Source: Smittium culicis
Lineage: Eukaryota; Kickxellomycota; Harpellomycetes; Harpellales; Legeriomycetaceae
Length of the DNA stretch: 14,796 bases
Assembly (NCBI GenBank): GCA_001970855.1
Contig: LSSN01002417.1
Coordinates: 1 to 14,796 of the forward strand
Direction of reading: 5' to 3'
Part shown: positions 9,100 to 14,796 of the stretch, piece after piece
Layout of the letters: every line of letters begins with the position of its first letter
Position numbering within the stretch: the first letter of the stretch is position 1
The notes under the pieces: model-generated
The model's input: only the letters and a program-made list of their open reading frames with translations
Database searches by the model: none
What the model was told of the DNA's origin: nothing
Position numbers and translations under genes: made by a program

Positions 9100-9348
9100 T
9101 ATTCGAGAATATAGCAACCAGAATTATATACTTAATTGAGAGGTCGTGTGTTCGAATCCCGAGCCTATTAAAGTTTTGGTTATTTCCTATTTCAAACGAT
9201 AGGTAAATCTTTAATCTCAGTGATTAACGATACATCTATGGTTTCATTGGATGAGCCTATGAATCCCATTGGAGGGATTTTTAGGCAGTAAAATCCATGA
9301 AAGAAATAAATATGAAAACCAAATTAGTTAAATCGGATTCGAATTCAC
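9100..9348 (+). mobile_element. SINE-like repeat, copy B, with a Pol III B-box motif
   Basis: TGTTCGAATCC at 9149-9159 matches the tRNA B-box consensus at ten of eleven positions, but no tRNA cloverleaf can be drawn around it: the T stem is mispaired and the A-box candidate near 9110 is poor. About 100 bases later comes a strong hairpin at 9255-9286. The tail from GGCAGTAAAAT (9284-9294) to TTCGAATTCAC (9338-9348) is shared with copy A at 8184-8264. A (TC)6 tract follows at 9361. A tRNA-like head, a body and a shared tail next to simple sequence is the layout of a tRNA-derived SINE. The left edge, and whether the B box truly belongs to the repeat, are inference, because copy A shows no such motif. 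Confidence 0.35.
9255..9286 (+). other. 11-bp two-part hairpin within the repeat
   Basis: GCCTA (9255-9259) pairs with TAGGC (9282-9286), and AATCCC (9262-9267) pairs with GGGATT (9274-9279). A two-by-two internal bulge, one position of which can form a G-U wobble in RNA, separates them, and the loop is ATTGGA. It ends exactly where the sequence shared with copy A begins. In copy A a weaker CGGTA/TGCCG stem occupies the equivalent place, which suggests the structure belongs to the repeat family. Confidence 0.65.
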
Positions 9349-9360
9349 TAAAATAATAGA

Positions 9361-9373
9361 TCTCTCTCTCTCT
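9361..9373. repeat. (TC)6 microsatellite
   Basis: Six TC units plus one T directly follow the SINE-like tail after AATAATAGA. SINEs commonly end in simple sequence, so this may mark the element's 3' end. Confidence 0.7.
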
Positions 9374-10059
9374 TACCACCCTTTTGTTCTTACTACATAC
9401 CAAATGAATTAAGTACTTTCAACCTCCCTCAAACTCGCTATTATCATTTATATATTACACACCTTTAAACACAGTGGTTTGGGAAGTCGAAGAAAAAATA
9501 ATCATTTTCCTTTGATGGTGTTCTTTGTAGAATAATTATTGGTGACCTCCCTTTTTCGACAAATATAGTTGGTGAATTAGTTGTTTGTTTTTATTTAATG
9601 AAGGCAATTAAACCTGTATCTTTATACAAAGACTTTCTAGCCTACTTTCTTTTTAGAAAGAGCTCGCATTATATCGTCCTCTATATGCAGGTTTTCTACA
9701 ATATACCTACTTCATGTTTTATTGAAAAACAAATAGTTGAAAAGTGATAAATGAAGTGCACCATAGCATATATTTGAAATAGGAAAATAACATATAAAGT
9801 CGGAGGAAGAAGGTATTTTTATATCTTTAGAATTTTGTTTCAATTCTGAAAAATAAACCATAACCATATCATAACACCTTTATAAACATTTTAAATTCTT
9901 TGTGACTAACGACCCTAGCACCTCACCTCCACCCTATCATGGCGGGCACTGAGATCCCCGCGCATACGACAGGTTGGATAATTAATGGAATATAATCATC
10001 AAATTCCCAGCAATTATCAAAATCTCAATTCTAATATATGAAATAACTTAACAAAATAC
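9374..10059. other. Intergenic stretch before the tRNA cluster
   Basis: No gene is seen. CTTTCT-TTTT-AGAAAG (9645-9660) is a 6-bp hairpin, and GTCGAA (9486-9491) and TTCGAC (9555-9560) form a widely spaced inverted pair. Around 9900-9980 lies a GC-rich patch with GCGGG facing CCCGC near 9944-9962. An ATG in that patch opens only 18 codons. The patch stands between AT-rich flanks and could be a relic or a regulatory island of the tRNA locus. Confidence 0.5.
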
Positions 10060-10065
10060 AAAAAA
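10060..10065 (-). terminator. Pol III terminator (T6) of the tRNA cluster
   Basis: Six A on the plus strand give TTTTTT on the transcribed strand, beginning 12 bases after the last base of tRNA-Gln. RNA polymerase III stops at runs of four or more T, so this should end the tRNA transcript. No comparable T run separates Gln from Asn or Asn from Ser, so this is the first clear stop for the whole cluster. Confidence 0.75.
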
Positions 10066-10077
10066 TGAGCATATAAT

Positions 10078-10149
10078 AGGTCCTACCGAGAGTCGAACTC
10101 GGGCTACTGGATTCAAAGTCCAATGTCATGACCGTTAGACCATAGGACC
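10078..10149 (-). tRNA. tRNA-Gln (UUG)
   Basis: A 72-base nuclear-type tRNA gene without intron and without encoded CCA. The acceptor stem GGTCCTA/TAGGACC pairs perfectly and the discriminator base is U, as is common for eukaryotic tRNA-Gln. The anticodon loop CTTTGAA (10118 down to 10112) places UUG at 10116-10114. The T arm CCGAG-TTCGACT-CTCGG is perfect. The A box TGGTCTAACGG and B box AGTTCGACTCT serve as internal Pol III promoters. It decodes CAA and, by wobble, possibly CAG. Its 5' end is only four bases from the 3' end of tRNA-Asn, with no terminator between, so both probably come from one precursor; a T6 run follows. Confidence 0.97.
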
Positions 10150-10153
10150 AAAC

Positions 10154-10227
10154 CGCTCCCACCTAGGCTTGAACTAGGAACCTCCTGATTAACAGTCAGA
10201 CGCGCTAACCAATTGCGCCATGGAAGC
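10154..10227 (-). tRNA. tRNA-Asn (GUU)
   Basis: A 74-base tRNA gene without intron or encoded CCA. The acceptor GCTTCCA/TGGGAGC pairs along all seven positions with one wobble, the D stem is GCGC/GCGC, and the anticodon loop CTGTTAA places GUU at 10193-10191. The anticodon stem TCTGA/TCAGG has one terminal wobble, and the T arm CCTAG-TTCAAGC-CTAGG is perfect; the discriminator is G. The A box TGGCGCAATTGG and B box AGTTCAAGCCT are good. It inserts asparagine at AAC and AAU. The body resembles animal and fungal tRNA-Asn rather than the plant type. It lies between the damaged Ser gene (5 bases upstream) and tRNA-Gln (4 bases downstream), which points to a shared transcript. Confidence 0.97.
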
Positions 10228-10232
10228 TATAT

Positions 10233-10310
10233 GACGAGTAGCACTTGGCATCTTCCTGAATAGCCCAATAGATTTCAAGTCTATCTCCTTAACCAATCGG
10301 AAATACTGAC
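10233..10310 (-). pseudogene. tRNA-Ser (UGA), degenerate 3' half
   Basis: The 5' half is a clear serine tRNA. It has acceptor 5' strand GTCAGTA, a D arm TCC-GATTGGTTAA-GGA with the serine-type GGTTAAGG core, and an anticodon stem-loop ATAGA-CTTGAAA-TCTAT that is perfect with anticodon UGA. From the variable arm on it fails. TGGG is kept, but no T stem-loop or TTCRA motif can be found, and only TACT of the acceptor 3' strand can pair (with AGTA). The total length is also a few bases shorter than the usual 82 or so. The A box (TTTCCGATTGG) departs from consensus. Most likely it is a pseudogene; less likely it is a highly diverged tRNA. Its position, five bases before tRNA-Asn, suggests the cluster once encoded three tRNAs. 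Confidence 0.75.
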
Positions 10311-10337
10311 TAGGCTATGTTCTATAAAATTATATTA

Positions 10338-10380
10338 GTTACTGTAGAATTCTTTCCCATGCGGTTTTTCATACAGTAAC
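10338..10380. repeat. 9-bp inverted repeat upstream of the tRNA cluster
   Basis: GTTACTGTA (10338-10346) and TACAGTAAC (10372-10380) are perfect reverse complements around 25 bases that include the GC-containing CCCATGCGG. It begins 28 bases upstream of the tRNA-Ser 5' end. It might be a footprint of a small transposon, which often sit near tRNA genes, or a hairpin in a leader transcript. Nothing decides between these. Confidence 0.6.
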
Positions 10381-10391
10381 CATTACAAACA

Positions 10392-10440
10392 GCTGTCAAG
10401 ATTTTGAGCTGCCAAAAATTTGAACTGCCTAGACATTCTA
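10392..10440 (+). repeat. Degenerate 16-bp tandem repeat
   Basis: GCTGTCAAGATTTTGA (10392-10407) and GCTGCCAAAAATTTGA (10408-10423) are followed by a more diverged ACTGCCTAGACATTCT. A related stretch with TTTTGAAACGCCTAGAAATTG lies at about 10454-10474. The segment TCAAGATTTTGA also occurs near 5625-5636. This looks like an old, decaying tandem array. Confidence 0.55.
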
Positions 10441-10911
10441 TAGTATTCCGAGCTTTTGAAACGCCTAGAAATTGTCCAAGGAAGACAAAAAATTGCAGCA
10501 CTTATATTATTTTTTATATTACTAAATATTATTTTCTCTATTTTTTTTCCTAATTACAGAGCCGATTGCATTATAAAAAGGGTCTATGTTTGAATTCAAT
10601 GAACGAGACATTGGATTTGGAATAAAAAATATATTATTAAAACATAATAAAAGATATTAAATAAATATCGCTACATAGCACTTGGTAAAGGACAAAAAAA
10701 GACACTACAGCTATGTCGTATAAAATAAAACATCTCCGATAATGGGCGAATTTTTACCCTGTGGTTTTACAACCCTATTACTCCCGATGCCTAACGTGTT
10801 TATTATTATTATCACAATTTAATCTTTTTTGTTTTATAATCTATTTCTTTATTTTTTCATCATATGATTATATTTAAGAAAATATCATTAAAAAATCGTT
10901 TTCTAATATAT

Positions 10912-10941
10912 CATATGACCCGAGGGAAAACAAGTCATATG
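10912..10941. repeat. 8-bp inverted repeat CATATGAC/GTCATATG
   Basis: The arms at 10912-10919 and 10934-10941 enclose the 14 bases CCGAGGGAAAACAA, a purine-rich and relatively GC-rich loop. A further ATCATATGAT palindrome lies 50 bases upstream, so the CATATG core appears three times in about 85 bases. It could be a protein-binding palindrome or a hairpin. Confidence 0.6.
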
Positions 10942-11352
10942 GAACTAATACTATCATAAACAATTTCATTTGTAAAAGAATGAATGAAGCTGAAATGAGA
11001 TAGATAGAAAAGTGTATAAATAGTTACAGCTTTGATAGAAAAGAGGAGAGATATGGTTTTTTTGGAATAGATATTAATCGAACTAATAAATTGTTATTAA
11101 CAGAGATTTTATTAAATTATTACATATTATATTTTATATTGTAAGCAGGAAAAAATGACTAACTTTAATTTGATAAAGTTGATCTGGTATCAAACTAGGA
11201 ATAGCGTATATATTAAATAATATAAGACATGAAAATAATAAAAAATAGATTATTATAAAAAAAAAAAGCTAGTTTTTTTCTCTATCAGGGTTATGTTTTT
11301 AATTATTAACGTATTATTTACTGTCATTTATTTTTTTTCAAAGTGAAATTTG

Positions 11353-11421
11353 TCAATTGGAACGAATCTCGGTAAGCTCTAGTACATCAACACCGACTCC
11401 TAGACCTATAATTGCCTCGAT
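11353..11421 (-). pseudogene. Possible relic of a 4'-phosphopantetheinyl transferase N-terminus
   Basis: Twenty-two open codons between two stops contain AIIGLGVGVDVLEL. This closely resembles the N-terminal strand of AcpS/Ppt2-type holo-acyl-carrier-protein synthases, where I-I-G-[IL]-G-x-D-[IV]-x-E-[IL] carries the magnesium-binding Asp; here an extra Val-Gly precedes the VDV. These enzymes move the phosphopantetheine arm of coenzyme A to acyl carrier protein, in mitochondria for fungal Ppt2. The local base composition is richer in G and C than the surroundings, as expected for former coding DNA. No ATG is in frame, the frame stops 23 codons after the upstream stop, and no further AcpS motifs follow, so at most this is a broken fragment. 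Chance resemblance of a short Gly/Val-rich peptide cannot be excluded. Confidence 0.25.
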
Positions 11422-12573
11422 TCAGTAAGTTTTGCTCAAGAACTTTTTTTTTGAAAGAATATTTTATTTTCTTCTAATTATCCTATTTGTATGATATAAA
11501 CACACAAATAATTTTTTTTAATCAAATTTCTTAATTGCAAAAACACAATATTTGCTCAGAGACAGGATAAAATCGATTTATCTCCTAATAACTTAAGAGT
11601 TTATATCTAATAATAGTCCCTATGAGTGGAAATATGCATAGTGTATAAATTTTTTTACGAAAGTTTTTTCCCACATATTACAGGTATCAAAAACATCGAG
11701 CAAAATTTCCCCCTTGTGAATTTAAAGCCATAATATTCCGATATCACCTAATTTTTTTTTTATAATTACATTTGCTTAAAATATAATTAACGAATTTAAT
11801 TTATGATTTAATTGAATAAAAAACCGCAAAATAATTGTTTTCTGATGTACAATTTGAACTGAGTGAAAACCTGTCATACTATACTATTAATAAAATGTTA
11901 CATTGTGTTTAATAAGATTTATATTATAGGTTGCATTAAGAATTGTAATGGAAACCAAGAAAGAGGGATTATTTTTAAATTTATATTTTTTTACTTAAAT
12001 TTGTAGCAAGAAAAGCTAATAAATAGTTATAGCTTCAGTATTATGAGAAATTTGGCTTTTATATAATCAAAAAATCCAAATAAATTAATATGAAAAATTA
12101 ATTCTGAATTGGTAAGTATATTTTTTCAAAGCTTATTTATTAATTAGAGCATATCGAATAATAAGGATAAATTTTTTCAGTAAATTTTACCCTGAAATAC
12201 AAAGTAAGGATCACATAAATCAAATACTATTCGAAAAATGTATAAATAAATAAATTCACTATTACAAATATAGAATTGATTTTTTTTATTGAGCTAATTT
12301 ATATCTCAGTTTCGTGTTTTCTAGTTTTGTATTATACTTGTATAAGAAAATTATATAATTATCATATTTTCAAAAAATATTCATTTAATTTATTAAAGGT
12401 TAACTTTGATTTCAAATTTTATAAATTAGCAATTTTATGTATAATTTTCTGTATAATAAAAGTAAAATTAGAAAAAAGTTTTTTAATCAAACTATTTCAA
12501 TCAAGCTGATTTGTTTTTAATTAATATACAGGTCTTAATATTAAAAATAAATCTTATGAGTAAACCACATGAA

Positions 12574-12633
12574 TTTATAAAACATTTGTTTGAATAATAT
12601 ATATATTTTTGCATAGAAAAAATGTTTTATAAA
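12574..12633. repeat. 14-bp perfect inverted repeat, 60 bp overall
   Basis: TTTATAAAACATTT (12574-12587) and AAATGTTTTATAAA (12620-12633) are perfect reverse complements around a 32-base AT-rich middle. It is among the longest uninterrupted inverted pairs in the window. The compact design would suit a miniature hairpin element or a cruciform, but no flanking duplication is evident. Confidence 0.75.
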
Positions 12634-13524
12634 AAGAATAAATATTCATAAATATTCTTACCATAGTAAATAATTAAAATAATTGAATTCATTGTCCTAT
12701 TAATCTAGCTTTAATCTCTTAGATATTATTTAATTATAATACATAAAACATGACTTGACGTATAAATATCACATTCAATATTCAATTTACTAATGTTTAT
12801 TTTTCTTTCAAAATTTTATATAAATAGGTTTTTTTAATTGATTAATCTTTTTATATATTCTGATTTTATGATATTATATCCTTGAGCGGTATTTATTGGT
12901 ATGGAGCTATTTATAAATTCTTTTTTATCGCAAGAGTATTCGGGATTGTTATTTTCATGATATTTGAGTATCTAATTTTGAGTATACTTATTTCTTTGAA
13001 TTTATTCGTATTGATTAGCTTTTATTATACTATAGATATTTTATGATTATCATTTATGAAAAGGTATAAAGTTTATTAGCGTCAAAAATCGCGTTTCCTA
13101 TACTAAAAAAAACCCAGATTATGGGAAACCAAGTTACAAAAAATATCTTAAACATGCATATTAAATGTTTTTGAACAATTATTACTTTAATTAAGTGGCA
13201 GAATTAATTTAATTTAATTTTTTCATAATATCTCTAAATTAAGATTTTATTATTTTCTTGTAGTTGTAATTCCAACGCAGGTACTGGTAGTATTAAAAAT
13301 GATTTCCTTAAATTCAATATATACAATGATTATTCATAAGTCGTCATAGTAAAGAAATTTCAAAATTATATTTTCTGGTGCGTGTATGTATTTATAAATA
13401 ATTTTGTCTGGGTGGGATAAATTTTTATTTTATTTTTAAGAGTGCTAATACCATGATCATTTGTGTCACAAGAAGGTTTTATTAATATTGTAGAATAAAT
13501 TGGGTATAAAAAAATGCAATTTAT

Positions 13525-13755
13525 TTATTTTTTTTTTGAATTTAAATAATAGCGTATCAATGGAGTGGATAACAATATAAGTATACCTGCCGCTGATATC
13601 AGTAAAAATTTAAATAAAGAAGAAATGGTTTTAATCGGAACACATGTATCTAAGGAAAAGGTTGTCTCAAATACTGGCTCACCAAATGAGAATAGCCCTT
13701 CATAAAGTAAAAATACTAACAATAAATTTTTTTTTTCTCTGATTAAAATTTTTCT
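13525..13755 (-). CDS. Possible terminal exon of an unknown membrane protein
   Basis: The minus strand is open for 76 codons with less biased residue use than the chance frames elsewhere. It has a short hydrophobic stretch near its start (LLLVFLLYEGLFSF), a polar segment GEPVFETTFSLDTC containing a single Cys, a 20-residue membrane-spanning segment around KFLLISAAGILILLSTPLI, and a short basic tail ending in three Lys. There is no ATG in frame; the first usable codon is TTG at 13722, so as a eukaryotic gene it could only be a downstream exon. An AG that could serve as acceptor lies at 13740-13739. No family is recognised. It ends convergently about 55 bases from the LINE relic. It may equally be a chance frame or a gene fragment. 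Confidence 0.25.
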   Translation of the reverse strand, partial: RKILIREKKNLLLVFLLYEGLFSFGEPVFETTFSLDTCVPIKTISSLFKFLLISAAGILILLSTPLIRYYLNSKKK

Positions 13756-13809
13756 TTATTTGAAAAACACAATGTTGAAAAATGTGCTAATTCGAAGTTC
13801 AGAGAAAAT

Positions 13810-14796
13810 ATGGATCTTGATAAAATGAAGCCAAATTTAATGGCAATTCTGAATAGTCAAAATTCCAAAACTAACACCCATGAATAATATAACCCAATAG
13901 GAAATAGATCTACCTAAGTCTGGAGTAACATAAATCACATAAATTAAAGCAAAGTAAATATGATTAAGTATGAATTACGGCCTAATTTAGCTTGTAAGAA
14001 TTTAAAATTTACAGCTTGGAACGCCCAAGGAACAGTAAATAATAAAAAAAGAGAAATTAGTTATAAGTCGCTAAAGAACTCAAATTCAGACATAATATAT
14101 CTACAAGAAACATATTTTAATGAAAATAAACTCCAAAAATGAGCAATTTTCTAGCCACTGGAATCGATTTGGACATATCACGTAGCTATTTTAATCAAAA
14201 ATATAACCTTTAAATTAATTGAATATTGTATGCCAAAAAGTGGTAGGATAATTGAAGCAAAAATTAAAAATAATATTTACAAAGAAAAAATGGATATTTT
14301 AAATTTGTACTCACCTGCAACACCTATACTCAGAAGAGTATTTTACGAAAATATCAAAAATATTTTCACAAAAATAAAAAATATGGTATTTCTTGGAGAC
14401 TTTAACCTTTTCAGAGATAATTTTCAAGATAGAATACCTCTAAAAAATAAATCGAATGAATTTCATCTTATAGAAAAGGAAATAAAAAAACTAGACTTAA
14501 TATACCTAAAATTCCTTCTTAAGTGAAATCAAAATATGTTTACCTGGATATCTCATAGCTGGAAACTTATGGCAGAGTTATACCACATACTAATTTCTAA
14601 AAGTCAATTAAATAAATTTAAAAGCATATCTACCAATACTGGAGTTATATCTGATCACAAACATTTAATTTCTATATACGAATAAAAATCTAAAAATGGT
14701 AGTAATATTTGTAAAAAGTGCAACCTTTGGGAAACTAACTTATCACACTTAAAATGGGGGATTCTGAACGAAGAGAGCACTTTGTTGCAGTTTAAT
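13810..14796 (+). mobile_element. Dead non-LTR (LINE) retrotransposon, endonuclease part, runs off the window
   Basis: A single plus-strand frame can be followed from ATG 13810 to the window edge without any frameshift, interrupted by seven in-frame stops: TAA 13885, 13915 and 13945, TGA 14140, TAG 14152, TGA 14524 and TAA 14683. The middle part (13960-14685) is an apurinic-type endonuclease domain. The 50 codons before it read as a plausible N-terminal extension, and 37 open codons after the last stop (including CKKCNLW) lead towards where reverse transcriptase should begin beyond the window. LINEs copy their RNA at a nick made by this endonuclease. The copy is inactive. The left boundary is not visible: no ORF1, target-site duplication or promoter is seen. 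It lies about 3.5 kb from the tRNA cluster. Confidence 0.85.
13960..14685 (+). pseudogene. LINE ORF2 endonuclease (EEP/APE-type) domain, with in-frame stops
   Basis: Counting from ATG 13960, the order of motifs matches the LINE endonuclease family. WNAQG has the metal-site Asn at 21, LQET the catalytic Glu at 50, NLYSP the conserved Tyr at 117, LGDFN the Asp and Asn at 147 and 149, and SDH the Asp-His pair at 231-233. FTW and a degenerate ISKS segment, where the family has an R-x-D-x-I-x-x-S type motif, lie between the last two. The length of about 240 codons is normal. All catalytic residues survive, but codons 61 (TGA), 65 (TAG), 189 (TGA) and 242 (TAA) are stops, so only short peptides could be made. 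Motifs suggest an L1/Tad-like branch rather than a site-specific R2-like one, but a tree would be needed to say so. It would act in the nucleus. Confidence 0.88.

Larger units (their letters stand above)
10441..13500. other. AT-rich intergenic stretch with scattered inverted repeats
   Basis: Apart from the small relic at 11353-11421 no coding sequence is supported. An open frame at 12276-12509 is almost entirely Ile, Phe, Leu, Lys and Tyr and is a composition artefact. Around 10731-10790 a GC-containing patch has two small hairpins (GGG/CCC at 10744-10759 and GGTT/AACC at 10763-10774). AACTTTA/TAAAGTT at 11161-11180 is a 7-bp hairpin with a six-base loop. A near-identical 17-base string, ATAAATAGTTAyAGCTT, occurs near 11017 and 12021. 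Confidence 0.65.

Noticed and set aside
10731..10790. GC-containing patch with two hairpins, considered as a fourth tRNA
   Set aside because: No anticodon arm, T loop or seven-base acceptor can be drawn in either orientation. The stems are only three or four pairs long.
12276..12509. 77-codon open frame on the plus strand
   Set aside because: It has the same composition artefact: hydrophobic and Lys-rich throughout, with no start context and no relative recognised.
13885..14685. A variant genetic code to explain stops inside the LINE frame
   Set aside because: TAA, TAG and TGA all occur within one frame, so no single known reassignment explains them. A dead copy is simpler.

Overview
This is a very A+T-rich (by eye around four fifths A+T), gene-poor stretch of nuclear DNA from a eukaryote. 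Three things support that. Two tRNA genes have internal RNA polymerase III A and B boxes, carry no encoded CCA and are followed by a T-run terminator. A non-LTR (LINE) retrotransposon lies at the right end. There are no bacterial-style packed reading frames or ribosome binding sites. The tRNA-Asn and tRNA-Gln sequences have the general look of fungal or animal nuclear tRNAs. I cannot name the organism; an AT-rich fungus or a parasitic or basal eukaryote would fit, but this is inference.

Layout. Positions 1-6290 hold no gene I can support: long A and T runs, short hairpins and small degenerate repeats. Positions 6290-6565 carry a run of consecutive stem-loops ending in a near-perfect 32-bp palindrome. 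Positions 6565-8165 form a relatively GC-rich island with a TATA-like box, a hairpin, a 19/14-bp AT minisatellite, an AATAAA signal and two GC-rich patches. It resembles accessory or transposon-derived DNA, possibly a decayed LTR element, but has no recognisable protein. Positions 8140-9375 contain two diverged copies of one short repeat, 1.1 kb apart; the second lies downstream of a Pol III B-box-like motif and is SINE-like. Positions 10060-10310 hold a minus-strand tRNA cluster, Ser(UGA)-Asn(GUU)-Gln(UUG), with gaps of about 5 and 4 bases. Asn and Gln look intact; Ser has a ruined 3' half. Positions 10310-13500 are mostly empty, with inverted repeats and one 22-codon relic resembling the start of a phosphopantetheinyl transferase. 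Positions 13525-13755 (minus) could be the last exon of a membrane protein. Positions 13810-14796 are the endonuclease part of a dead LINE that runs off the window.

The only parts likely to be functional are the Asn and Gln tRNA genes, probably made from one transcript. The rest reads as decayed mobile elements and gene relics in AT-rich intergenic DNA. I did not find a convincing new biological system. The leads most worth following are the compact tRNA cluster, the 8.2/9.3 kb repeat pair, the interrupted palindrome at 6.5 kb and the pattern of stops in the LINE.
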